Below, one piece after another: positions 32,077 through 38,888 of a DNA stretch of 38,947 nucleotides; within the stretch, counting starts at the first letter, position 1; every line of letters begins with the position of its first letter. The stretch covers positions 1 to 38,947 of the forward strand of contig LVAK01000260.1 in NCBI GenBank assembly GCA_001604035.1, in the 5' to 3' direction. Position numbers and translations under genes: made by a program. Source of the stretch: Clostridiales bacterium Firm_05 (GTDB lineage: Bacteria > Bacillota > Clostridia > Oscillospirales > Ruminococcaceae). The notes beneath the pieces are model-generated. The model was not told the origin of the DNA. It saw nothing but the letters and a program-made list of their open reading frames with translations, and did not search any database.

Positions 32077-32559
32077 GTGGAGGAAAAGAAAGCGATGCTG
32101 CTGGAAGGGCTGCTGCCCGTTGACGTGTGGAACACGATCGTCGTGCTGCTGATCATGTTCGGCGTATTCATGGCCATTTTCAAGGGAGTGGTGGCCATAC
32201 GCGACGAGATCGACAAGGGCAAGAAGAAAAGGCAGCTGGCGAACACGGACATTACAGACCAGATTGCAGACAAGGTTCTGGCGAAACTGCAGCCCAAGCT
32301 GGACGAGCAGATGACCGCGATCGATGAACGGTTTAAGGAAATCGACCGGAAGCTGGACTGCGATAATGAGACATTGAAGGAACATACCGACCAACTTAAC
32401 GACCACGAGTACAGAGTGAGCGAGTTGGAAGGCGGCAATAAGGCGTTGTGCCACGGCATGCTTGCTCTGCTCGAAAGGGATCCCACCCTGAGTAAGGCGC
32501 AAACCGCTATGAAGAACTACCTGATCGACGGCACGTACAACGAAGGCGACTGGAAGTAA
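32077..32559 (+). CDS. Membrane-anchored coiled-coil protein of the lysis region
   Basis: 160 residues: one transmembrane helix near residues 15-37 (VWNTIVVLLIMFGVFMAIF), then a long charged coiled coil (DKVLAKLQPKLDEQMTAIDERFKEIDRKL) and a short helical end. Similar proteins follow endolysin genes in Clostridia prophages. Start placed at GTG 32077, 8 bases after AAGGGG, rather than GTG 32068. It may help lysis or be a structural anchor; function not established. Confidence 0.6.
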   Translation: MEEKKAMLLEGLLPVDVWNTIVVLLIMFGVFMAIFKGVVAIRDEIDKGKKKRQLANTDITDQIADKVLAKLQPKLDEQMTAIDERFKEIDRKLDCDNETLKEHTDQLNDHEYRVSELEGGNKALCHGMLALLERDPTLSKAQTAMKNYLIDGTYNEGDWK

Positions 32560-32580
32560 TCCGGAAAAGGGGTCGATACC

Positions 32581-34230
32581 ATGAAAGCATTTCCATATGC
32601 GGTTCCTCTTCTGAAAGAAGAACTCATCAACCTGGGCAAGGTTGGCGAGAACGGCCGCACACAGATCGTATTCCACAGCAAGGAAGTGTTCGATGAATAT
32701 CCGAATGCCATACCATCCCTGACGGTTGTGAACCCGGCAGGAACGGCATACCCCGCTGTGGTTACCCGCGAAGGGGATGACGTGGTATGGACCGTGACGA
32801 GCGCTGACCTTACGAATCACGGCGACGGCAAGCTGCAGCTGACGTTCTCCGACAACGGCGTTGTGGTGAAATCCTACATTGCCATGACCTGGACGGACAA
32901 GTCCATCGTGCCGACAGGACCGGTACCGGATCCTGTTGGCAACTTTATTGAGCAGGCCGGTACGGTCCTGGGCGAAGTGCAGCAGGCACTTACCGATATC
33001 CCCACCACGATTGAGACTGCGCTCACCGAAGCGAAGGCAAGCGGAGAGTTCAATGGTGCGGATGGTGCTCCCGGCCGTGATGGACAGGATGGTGCTCCCG
33101 GCCGTGATGGACAGGATGGGGCGCCGGGCCGTGACGGACAGGATGGCGCGCCCGGTCAGGACGGCAAAGACGGTGCTGACGGTACTGACGGTAAGGACGG
33201 TAAGGACGGTAAGGACGGTCAGGACGGTCAATCCGCCTACGTTTACATCCGTTATGCCGCCAACCAACCTACTGCTGACTCTGACATGAAAACCACACCG
33301 GATGCGTGGATCGGTTTCCATTCCGGGTCTGAAGCGTCTGCACCGACGCACTATACCGAATACGACTGGTACAAGATCAAAGGTGAAACAGGGGCAAGCG
33401 GGAATGTGCAGGATGTTCAAATCGATGGCACAACCATTCTGAATCAAGGCGTTGCAAACATTCCGAAAGCATCTACTTCAAATGCTGGAGTTATTATTCT
33501 CGGTACGGGCCTTTATCTTGACGGAAACAACACAGGGAAAGTTGTTGTAGATTACGGAAGCTCAAACCAAATCAAAGCAGGGACGTCGAATATAGGCGTT
33601 CCCATATCAAGGCAGCACGTCTCCGCTTTTTACGCCCTCGCGAAACTTGCCGGAGTCGACCTGGCAAACCAGACCGTCACCCTTGGCGAATACCCGGCAG
33701 CAGCCCTGGCCGCGATTCAGAAAATGCTGGGAATTTACGAAGCGCCCTGGGAAATCATCAACGAGGAAACGTTCACCAATGCAGAAGAAGCAGACAAGAT
33801 CATTACAACCGACAAATATGGGCAGTCATTCGAATTAACCGAAGTAATGATGCTTTTCGAGCTTCCGAAATTGGCAACCGGAGACGTTGACTCTTCGAAA
33901 GGGCAGTATGGTCAAATTTGGTTTAATTACGACAACGGAACAAAATCGATACAACCGGAACCTGGAGCTTTTTCCAGAACGGTAGGCGGAGACGCAAAGT
34001 GTGCCTGGTTTTACATTCAGAACAATAAAGGGCTGATCGTTTCAATGGCGACTTCTGCGATATCCAACACGAACTCGGCCTCAATACGAATGAGATATTG
34101 CCAGGGGAATTACGATCAAATGGGCGTTTTCATTGACGATGGGTCATTTGCCATTACATCGGTGAATATTAAGAAAGTCACCGGAAACGGCCGATACAGA
34201 CTATACGGAAGACGAAAATGGAGAACATAA
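32581..34230 (+). CDS. Collagen-like receptor-binding fibre
   Basis: 549 residues. Residues about 1-110 form a BppU-like beta domain ([22 protein letters not shown]); about 120-155 are helical; about 158-218 are 20 Gly-X-Y triplets ([18 protein letters not shown]) predicted to form a collagen-like triple helix; then a beta-rich trimeric tip with [25 protein letters not shown], typical of phage side-fibre tails, and a C-terminal lectin-like domain. Triplets in the stalk are coded by near-identical 27-bp and 9-bp repeats, allowing stalk length change. ATG 32581 after AAAAGGGGTCG. It is well separated from the giant fibre, so the virion may have two adhesin systems. Confidence 0.78.
   Translation: MKAFPYAVPLLKEELINLGKVGENGRTQIVFHSKEVFDEYPNAIPSLTVVNPAGTAYPAVVTREGDDVVWTVTSADLTNHGDGKLQLTFSDNGVVVKSYIAMTWTDKSIVPTGPVPDPVGNFIEQAGTVLGEVQQALTDIPTTIETALTEAKASGEFNGADGAPGRDGQDGAPGRDGQDGAPGRDGQDGAPGQDGKDGADGTDGKDGKDGKDGQDGQSAYVYIRYAANQPTADSDMKTTPDAWIGFHSGSEASAPTHYTEYDWYKIKGETGASGNVQDVQIDGTTILNQGVANIPKASTSNAGVIILGTGLYLDGNNTGKVVVDYGSSNQIKAGTSNIGVPISRQHVSAFYALAKLAGVDLANQTVTLGEYPAAALAAIQKMLGIYEAPWEIINEETFTNAEEADKIITTDKYGQSFELTEVMMLFELPKLATGDVDSSKGQYGQIWFNYDNGTKSIQPEPGAFSRTVGGDAKCAWFYIQNNKGLIVSMATSAISNTNSASIRMRYCQGNYDQMGVFIDDGSFAITSVNIKKVTGNGRYRLYGRRKWRT
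33061..33222 (+). repeat. Collagen-coding tandem repeats (27-bp and 9-bp units)
   Basis: Two exact 27-bp copies (33061-33087 and 33088-33114) and a third diverged copy (33115-33141), then GGTAAGGAC three times near 33190. They code GAPGRDGQD and GKD triplets. Confidence 0.85.
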
Positions 34231-34251
34231 CGAAAGGAAGGGAAACAAACC

Positions 34252-34479
34252 ATGGGAGCATCCATCATTGAGATCCAGAACGGAATCACGGTAACACCCA
34301 TCCCACACTACACCGCAGCCGAAGTACAGAACCGGACCGCCCTGGCAGCCTGGTACACGAAATGCGGAGTCGCTGTTAACTCCGGCGTGCAGAACCATGC
34401 GATTGTTCTGCTCTCCGATGACGGCACAGTCATCCGCCGGGAACTGTTCAATCCGCCTGCCGCGCAGGCTGAAGAGTAA
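34252..34479 (+). CDS. Small protein following the collagen fibre, unknown function
   Basis: 75 residues: MGASIIEIQNGITVTPIPHY, a possible helix (EVQNRTALAAWYTKCG), two strands and an acidic PPAAQAEE end. AAAGGAAGGG precedes ATG 34252. Its place between fibre and holin is like that of small fibre accessory proteins, but no family is recognised. Confidence 0.55.
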   Translation: MGASIIEIQNGITVTPIPHYTAAEVQNRTALAAWYTKCGVAVNSGVQNHAIVLLSDDGTVIRRELFNPPAAQAEE

Positions 34480-34496
34480 GAGAGGAGGATGTCAAC

Positions 34497-34739
34497 ATGA
34501 TCGACTGGAAAAAGAAACTGACCTCCCGGAAATTCTGGGCAACCCTGGCTCAGTTCGTCACCGGACTGATCGTAACCTTTGGCGGAACTGAAGACGCTGC
34601 CGTCAAGATCACCGGACTCATTATGTCCGGCGCTGCCGTGATCGCCTACATCATCGGCGAAGGACTGGTTGATGCAGCCAGTGCCAACACCATCGTCGAG
34701 ATCGAACAACCGCCCATAGAGGAGAGCGGAGAGGAGTGA
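34497..34739 (+). CDS. Holin
   Basis: 80 residues. MIDWKKKLTSRKFWATLAQFV at the start, two hydrophobic helices (about 15-29 and 37-55, LIMSGAAVIAYIIGEGLVDA) and an acidic tail. This DWKKKLTSRKFW...YIIGEGLVDA pattern is widespread among small Firmicutes phage holins that open the membrane for the endolysin. AGAGGAGGATG precedes ATG 34497. It lies 2.4 kb after the endolysin, with the fibre between, an unusual separation. Confidence 0.82.
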   Translation: MIDWKKKLTSRKFWATLAQFVTGLIVTFGGTEDAAVKITGLIMSGAAVIAYIIGEGLVDAASANTIVEIEQPPIEESGEE

Positions 34740-34743
34740 TGGG

Positions 34744-35094
34744 ATGAACGAAGAGTCCTGCAATGAAAACAAATGCGAAACCTGCAGCAACAAAAGCAGC
34801 GTCGCATGCATCAGTTTTTTTGCCCATGAAAATGCGATGATGCACAAGGACCTGGACAATGAGCGGCTGCATGAAACGATCAAACTCATGAGCGAGCAGC
34901 ACACCAAGGACATCGAGCGCATGAGCGAGCAGCATTCCATGGACATCCGCAACATCCTGATCGGATTCTTCGTTGTCATCATGCTCTTTGTCGTTACGTA
35001 TACGATCCGGACAAATATCTGGAATGATACCGTAAAGTACATGAACGCCGCTATAGTGGAACTGGCCCATGCCACGAGTAACCCAGCTCCCTAA
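34744..35094 (+). CDS. Cys-rich, single-span membrane protein with an MSEQH repeat
   Basis: 116 residues. Cysteines at the start (NEESCNENKCETCSNKSSVAC), a charged helix holding two copies of MSEQHxxDI about 11 residues apart, a transmembrane helix near 78-96 (ILIGFFVVIMLFVVTYTI) and a short end. ATG 34744 is four bases after the holin stop, with GAGGAG inside the holin gene. It could be an antiholin or holin partner. Cysteine spacing suggests metal or disulfide, unproven. Confidence 0.6.
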   Translation: MNEESCNENKCETCSNKSSVACISFFAHENAMMHKDLDNERLHETIKLMSEQHTKDIERMSEQHSMDIRNILIGFFVVIMLFVVTYTIRTNIWNDTVKYMNAAIVELAHATSNPAP

Positions 35095-35290
35095 GTATGA
35101 GAATACCCAAATAAAAACGCTTATTATGGAGCACATCCATGATAAGACCGACCGTAAGATGCTCTACTTGAAACTGGTGGACGGCGACACCCTTGGAGAG
35201 ATTGGAGCGAAGGTCGGTTTGGATTACAAAACCGTCTGGAGACGGATCCACGAGGGTGAGAGAGAACTGTTCTCCCACCTGCCCGGCTGA
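35069..35290 (+). CDS. Small HTH protein (sigma-70 region 4-like)
   Basis: 73 residues. LYLKLVDGDTLGEIGAKVGLDYKTVWRRIHEGERELFSHL fits a sigma region 4-type HTH. It overlaps the previous gene by 26 bases; GTGGAA upstream is a modest ribosome binding site. Its stop lies in the first arm of a terminator. Small region-4-like proteins in phages often control late transcription, which would suit the strong late promoters here, but that link is inference. Confidence 0.65.
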   Translation: MPRVTQLPKYENTQIKTLIMEHIHDKTDRKMLYLKLVDGDTLGEIGAKVGLDYKTVWRRIHEGERELFSHLPG

Positions 35291-35308
35291 AGAGGCCGGG
35301 CTTTTTTT
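35281..35308 (+). terminator. Intrinsic terminator after the lysis operon
   Basis: GCCCGGC-TGAAGAG-GCCGGGC followed by seven Ts. It includes the last codon region and stop of the HTH gene. Confidence 0.9.
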
Positions 35309-35345
35309 GTCCGCAAAATTCCATAAAAACGCCACAAAAGATACC

Positions 35346-35375
35346 GCCTTCTGCCATCGTCAGAAGGCTTTTTTT
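35346..35375 (+). terminator. Second intrinsic terminator in tandem
   Basis: GCCTTCTG-CCATCGT-CAGAAGGC followed by seven Ts, 38 bases after the first. Two in tandem imply tight separation of the lysis operon from the next cassette. No promoter was found for the following genes, so they need read-through. Confidence 0.9.
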
Positions 35376-35410
35376 ATTGGACAATTTTAACCGAAGGAGG
35401 TGATTGCCGG

Positions 35411-35602
35411 ATGGCGGTGATGCTTATGTACCCACGGAAATACTGGAAGAATATCAAGAGGCTGGTGGATCTGATCGGAGTCAGCGTGGAAACCGCATAC
35501 GCAATGATGCTGATGACGGCAATGCTGATGGATCTCCATCCAGACGATGAGCAGGTGACGGACATGATACTGAAAGACTGCGGAATGGAGGAATACACGT
35601 GA
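35411..35602 (+). CDS. Small prophage cassette protein 1, unknown
   Basis: 63 residues, Met-rich and helical: KRLVDLIGVSVETAYAMMLMTAMLMD, then an acidic end. AAGGAGGTGAT, a near-perfect match to the 16S anti-Shine-Dalgarno complement, stands 6 bases before ATG 35411, so translation should be strong. The stop overlaps the next start (GTGA). Part of a five-gene cassette seen at the lysis side of Clostridia prophages; role unknown. Confidence 0.6.
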   Translation: MAVMLMYPRKYWKNIKRLVDLIGVSVETAYAMMLMTAMLMDLHPDDEQVTDMILKDCGMEEYT

Positions 35603-35982
35603 ACGGATTTCAGAACCCCTATATAAACCCGTACGGACCGGGCAGCTTCAACCCATTCCAGCAGCCGGCGGCACAGCCGGCACAGCAGGTGACCCGGGTG
35701 AACGGTGAGAACGGGGCCCGGGCATACCAGATCGGCCCGAATAGCAGCGCGATGCTGCTGGACGAGAGCGGAACGGTTGTATGGCTGGTAACAACTGACG
35801 GCGCCGGGTACAAGACCGTTGCACCGTACGACATTGCACCGCACCATGCGGTGCCGGTACCGGACTATACCAGCCTGGAGAGCAGAATAACGAAACTGGA
35901 GGAGATCATCCATGGAAATACCGGCGATTCTTCAGCAACTCGGAAGAAGTACGGCAGCAAACCCGATGCTGGAAATGATTAA
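35599..35982 (+). CDS. Small prophage cassette protein 2, unknown
   Basis: 127 residues. Starts at GTG 35599 in the previous stop. The first 30 residues are Asn/Pro/Gln-rich (NPYINPYGPGSFNPFQQP); the core GARAYQIGPNSSAMLLDESGTVVWLVTTDGAGYKTVAPYDI is a recurring block in Clostridia prophage proteins; a coiled coil (SLESRITKLEEII) follows. It overlaps the next gene by 71 bases. Structural or surface role possible; unknown. Confidence 0.65.
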   Translation: MNGFQNPYINPYGPGSFNPFQQPAAQPAQQVTRVNGENGARAYQIGPNSSAMLLDESGTVVWLVTTDGAGYKTVAPYDIAPHHAVPVPDYTSLESRITKLEEIIHGNTGDSSATRKKYGSKPDAGND

Positions 35983-36163
35983 ACAGGCCAGGTCCGTACT
36001 CGGATCCGCGAGAAACCCGGAAGCACTTCTGAACCAGATTGTGCAGAACAATCCGATGGTTTCCCAAACAATCCGTCAGTACGGCAGCGTAGACGGGGCA
36101 ATTACCGCCCTGTGCAGACAGAAAGGTATAAATCCCCAGGAATTTATCGACGCGCTGAAATAG
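35912..36163 (+). CDS. Small prophage cassette protein 3, unknown
   Basis: 83 residues, all helical: MEIPAILQQLGRSTAANPM, SARNPEALLNQIVQNNPMVSQTIRQYG, GINPQEFIDALK. ATG 35912 lies inside the previous gene in another frame, with CTGGAGGAG upstream. The long 71-base overlap is unusual, but both frames keep good coding character and this block recurs next to cassette protein 2 in related prophages. Confidence 0.6.
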   Translation: MEIPAILQQLGRSTAANPMLEMIKQARSVLGSARNPEALLNQIVQNNPMVSQTIRQYGSVDGAITALCRQKGINPQEFIDALK

Positions 36164-36245
36164 GGCAAAAACGGCGAATATCGACCGGTCGTAGTGGCCA
36201 GACGAATCGGTTGGTAAATAAAACAAAACGAAAGGAGAAATGATT

Positions 36246-36839
36246 GTGGACTCTACTGGTATCACTCCCGTTATGAATATGGGAGACAACGGAGGACTGG
36301 GACTCAACGGCATGGGCGGTATCTTCGCGCTGCTCATCCTGCTCGGCATTTTCAACGGAGGCTTCGGCGGATGGGGAGGCGGAAACAATCAGTACGCGAC
36401 TTCCGCAGAAGTGCAGCGCGGATTCGACACGCAGAACCTGCAGTCCAACACGGCCGGGATCCTGGCTGCCGTGAACAACGGCACGGCCCAGACGATCGCC
36501 GCGAGCACTGCGAACGCGACCAACGCGATTACTGCCATCAAAGATGGCAATAGCTCGCTGATCCGTGAGTTCGGGAATGTGGAAACCGCACTGACCGGTG
36601 TTGCCGGCCAGATGCAGAGCTGCTGCTGCGAAATCCTGAGGTCCATCGACGGTGTGAACATGAACACCACCATGCAGGTACAGAAGGTGCTGGATGCAAT
36701 TGCCGGCAACCGTATCGCGGATCTCCAGCAGCAGGTCAACGCTCTGCAGCTGCAGGCCGCCACGTCCAATGTGCTCAGGTTCCCCAGCAGCTGGTCTTTT
36801 GCAGGCGGAGTATTCCCGCCGGCCCAGGCGGCCGCGTGA
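36246..36839 (+). CDS. Gly-rich membrane-anchored cassette protein with a CCCE motif
   Basis: 197 residues. N-terminal hydrophobic helix (GGIFALLILLGIFNGGF), a GGWGGGNN linker, then long helices: SAEVQRGFDTQNLQSNT, ANATNAITAIKDG, and a conserved SCCCEILRSIDGVN block, ending in a Gln-rich helix. The pattern (membrane helix, Gly-rich stretch, CCCE) is a known but uncharacterised prophage family. Start GTG 36246 is 8 bases after AAAGGAG; ATG 36240 is only 2 bases away from it. Confidence 0.65.
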   Translation: MDSTGITPVMNMGDNGGLGLNGMGGIFALLILLGIFNGGFGGWGGGNNQYATSAEVQRGFDTQNLQSNTAGILAAVNNGTAQTIAASTANATNAITAIKDGNSSLIREFGNVETALTGVAGQMQSCCCEILRSIDGVNMNTTMQVQKVLDAIAGNRIADLQQQVNALQLQAATSNVLRFPSSWSFAGGVFPPAQAAA

Positions 36840-36861
36840 TCAGTGACAGGAGGTATCCTGG

Positions 36862-37170
36862 ATGAAGCTGATTAAATGCCTGTCCGAGAAAATCGAGGAC
36901 GAAATTTGCGACGCCGGCGAGTATATCGACATGGCCATGAAGTGGAAGAATGATGAACCGGATACTGCGGATCTGTTTTACGAACTGTCCGTGTGTGAAA
37001 TGGAACACATGGACAAACTCCATAATGAGGTCGTGGAACTGATCAATGAGTACCGGCAGGAGCACGGCGAACCGCCGAAAGAAATGATGGTCCTGTACGA
37101 TTATCTGCACCAGAAGCACATCGGTGACGCAACGCAGGTGAAGATCAAACAGGGGATGTACAAGGCATGA
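36862..37170 (+). CDS. Small ferritin-like helical protein
   Basis: 102 residues. Helix one (SEKIEDEICDAGEYIDMAMKW) and helix two (ADLFYELSVCEMEHMDKLHNEVVELI) resemble a half of a rubrerythrin or ferritin-like fold; EMEH gives an ExxH-like pair of iron ligands. It is half the usual length, so a dimer would be needed for a four-helix bundle. ATG 36862 follows ACAGGAGG. It closes the small-gene cassette. Metal binding is inference. Confidence 0.6.
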   Translation: MKLIKCLSEKIEDEICDAGEYIDMAMKWKNDEPDTADLFYELSVCEMEHMDKLHNEVVELINEYRQEHGEPPKEMMVLYDYLHQKHIGDATQVKIKQGMYKA

Positions 37171-37173
37171 AAA

Positions 37174-37204
37174 AAGGCCCGCTCAGTATTGAGCGGGTCT
37201 ATTC
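37174..37204. terminator. Bidirectional terminator between convergent genes
   Basis: CCCGCTCA-GTAT-TGAGCGGG. On the minus strand it is followed by GCCTTTTTT, a good U-run, so it ends the gene at 37218-37484; on the plus strand the T-run is poor. Confidence 0.85.
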
Positions 37205-37217
37205 CTGTTGGCGGTAG

Positions 37218-37484
37218 TTACTGATTGTTCGCCAGGAAGCATTTGTACAGCATGTCTACCCGGGTTTCCCAACGTTCATCGGACATGATCGCATTGTATG
37301 TCACGGAGTCCTCGAGCACATCCGGGTGTTCACCGATGAGTGCGATGATCGCATCTGCTGCATCTCCGTACAGGGTGAGATACGGAGTGTTACTGTACCC
37401 ACAGAGAACCATCGAAGAGTCGAGTGTCTTGGCATGATCGGCAACCTTGAGCATCCTGTCCAACGCTTTCCTGACATCTGGCAT
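37218..37484 (-). CDS. Lysogeny-region protein divergent from the repressor, unknown function
   Basis: 88 residues, reading leftward. Start ATG at 37484-37482 with AAAGGAG eight bases upstream. Helices: VRKALDRMLKVADHAKTL, a central YSNTPYLTLYGDAADAIIALIGEH region and a final ERWETRVDMLYKCFLANN. It is in the Cro position but has no helix-turn-helix. Its promoter is a strong sigma-A site with an operator at the start of transcription. It may be a lysogeny accessory or an early gene. Not recognised. Confidence 0.7.
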   Translation of the reverse strand: MPDVRKALDRMLKVADHAKTLDSSMVLCGYSNTPYLTLYGDAADAIIALIGEHPDVLEDSVTYNAIMSDERWETRVDMLYKCFLANNQ

Positions 37485-37515
37485 ATGACCATCTCCTTTG
37501 CGTGTTTAATGGGGC

Positions 37516-37532
37516 GTATCTTTTAACGATAC
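37516..37532. promoter_or_regulatory. Operator O1 (GTATC-N7-GATAC)
   Basis: GTATCTTTTAACGATAC: perfect 5-bp inverted arms. It begins three bases past the -10 of the leftward promoter, where a bound repressor blocks transcription. Confidence 0.75.
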
Positions 37533-37534
37533 AG

Positions 37535-37563
37535 ATAATACCACGCTTAGTGTAACTTTTCAA
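37535..37563 (-). promoter_or_regulatory. Leftward promoter of the 88-aa gene
   Basis: On the minus strand: TTGAAA (37563-37558), 17 bases, TATTAT (37540-37535) with TG one base before the -10. Confidence 0.8.
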
Positions 37564-37591
37564 GACTCAAAATGTTAAGATTCCATTAAAT

Positions 37592-37608
37592 GTATCTTTT
37601 TACGACAA
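37592..37608. promoter_or_regulatory. Operator O2 near the repressor promoter
   Basis: GTATCTTTTTACGACAA matches O1 at 14 of 17 bases, with one poor arm. It sits about 20 bases upstream of the repressor -10, covering the -35 region, which fits autoregulation. The two operators start 76 bases apart. Confidence 0.65.
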
Positions 37609-37623
37609 ACCTTGTAATTTTTG

Positions 37624-37632
37624 TGCTATACT
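37624..37632 (+). promoter_or_regulatory. Extended -10 promoter of the repressor
   Basis: TGCTATACT (TGn then TATACT at 37627-37632). A clear -35 is missing, so it is an extended -10 promoter. The start codon follows 22 bases later behind AAGGAGG. Confidence 0.6.
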
Positions 37633-37654
37633 CAGGGTCCAAGGAGGCGATTGA

Positions 37655-38632
37655 ATGACTTTCGCAGAACGGCTGAGAGACCTTCGCGCAGAGAGTGGCA
37701 TGTCGTATGAGGACGTGGCGAAGCAGCTTGGATGCAGCCGGGCCAACATTTATAAATACGAACATGGCATCGTGACGAACATCCCACCGGAACGTGTACA
37801 CCAGCTGGCAAATCTGTTCGGCGTGACACGGCCGTACCTGATGGGATGGACCGATGAACGAAACCAAGATCCGGCCAAGAACCTGGACACGGTTGCGGAT
37901 AAACTGTCAATTCCTGTGACCAACCAGCTGCTGTCGAAGAACGGGAAAGTGTACTGGAAAAACATCCCAGCAAAAAACGCTGACTGCACAACAGCTGCAA
38001 CACAGGCCGCCCGGGCACTGATCAAGTACAAAGTATCCAGGACGCCGATTTATCCGCAGCAGATTATCCAGTCAGCAGACCGGACAACGATGGTTTCATT
38101 CGGGGATCCCGATGAGATGGATGACATCCTTTGGACGAATTCAGTTGTCACTTTGGAGGCAGGAACGCTTGTGTGGATCTCCGTTGTTGCTGAAGAAGAC
38201 GGGAGAGACAGTTATCTGTTTACATTCAACCGGAACGCACCGATGGGTGATCTGAAGCTGGAGCTGGCAGTCGCACTTTCTCATGTGTACCTTGGCCATG
38301 CACTCAACAATATCGGATCCCGAAAGTGCATGCGCGAATCGGAGTGTTTCGCACTGCATCTTCTGTTCCCACGGCCCATGATAAAACTGCTGCAGGAACG
38401 CGGCGTCGTGCTGACGAAGCAGATGTTCTCCAGGATATTCGGCCATTGTGATGAATGCCTGGACTTTCTCCTGGACGCAGAACCGGTTACAGTATCGCCG
38501 GATCTGAACCGTATTGTGAAGGATCAGTTCACGCCATATGTCGATAAGCTGGAAGACATCGGAATATTCCTGGCGGATCCGCACGGAGAAGAATTGGACA
38601 TGAGTAAATACATGGCAGGATACGAAGACTGA
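37655..38632 (+). CDS. XRE repressor fused to a degenerate ImmA/IrrE-like domain
   Basis: 325 residues. Residues about 3-62 form the HTH (FAERLRDLRAESGMSYEDVAKQLGCS; RANIYKYEHG recognition part). The C-terminal half has an ImmA/IrrE-like core: VALSHVYLGH (206-215) lies where the family has HELGHxxLGH, and ESECFALHLLFP (228-239) where it has the ExEAxxFAxxLLMP block. The first His and catalytic Glu are replaced by Val and Ala, while H210 and E228 remain, so no protease activity is expected. This is the likely lysogeny repressor. Strong ribosome binding site (AAGGAGG) before ATG 37655. Confidence 0.85.
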   Translation: MTFAERLRDLRAESGMSYEDVAKQLGCSRANIYKYEHGIVTNIPPERVHQLANLFGVTRPYLMGWTDERNQDPAKNLDTVADKLSIPVTNQLLSKNGKVYWKNIPAKNADCTTAATQAARALIKYKVSRTPIYPQQIIQSADRTTMVSFGDPDEMDDILWTNSVVTLEAGTLVWISVVAEEDGRDSYLFTFNRNAPMGDLKLELAVALSHVYLGHALNNIGSRKCMRESECFALHLLFPRPMIKLLQERGVVLTKQMFSRIFGHCDECLDFLLDAEPVTVSPDLNRIVKDQFTPYVDKLEDIGIFLADPHGEELDMSKYMAGYED

Positions 38633-38646
38633 TCCTGCGATATGAT

Positions 38647-38675
38647 ACCGTCTGGTAACAGACGGTTCTTTTTTT
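38647..38675 (+). terminator. Terminator of the repressor gene
   Basis: ACCGTCTG-GTAA-CAGACGGT followed by TCTTTTTTT, 15 bases past the stop. Confidence 0.9.
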
Positions 38676-38680
38676 GCCGT

Positions 38681-38853
38681 GGAGTAGTATGGGAAAATAC
38701 CACTCCCTGCGGTGGGGAGTAGTATGAAAAACCAAAAAATGTTTCCGCTATGTCAGCAGTAGAAATCAGATTTACGTCAGCAGTAGCGTCAGCAGTAGGG
38801 AACAATTTTTGGCAATTTACTACAATTTGTTGTGTACATACAACGGCATACGA
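38681..38853. other. Probable attachment-side region with short repeats
   Basis: 173 bases with no gene. GGAGTAGTATG occurs at 38681 and 38716. GTCAGCAGTAG occurs at 38752, 38776 and 38788. GTTGT-GTACAT-ACAAC at 38829-38844 is an inverted repeat. Short repeated sites next to a tRNA 3' end are typical of arm-type integrase sites at a phage attachment locus. A 63-codon open frame here is repeat- and tRNA-derived and not coding. The integrase and the other att copy are outside the window, so this is inference. Confidence 0.5.
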
Positions 38854-38884
38854 AAACCCTGGAACCGTTGAGATTCCAGGGTTT
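38854..38884 (-). terminator. Hairpin 3' of tRNA-Ser
   Basis: AAACCCTGGAA pairs with TTCCAGGGTTT around nine bases. Reading leftward, it starts five bases after the tRNA 3' end and ends with GGGTTTT, a likely terminator for the tRNA. Confidence 0.65.
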
Positions 38885-38888
38885 CAAG

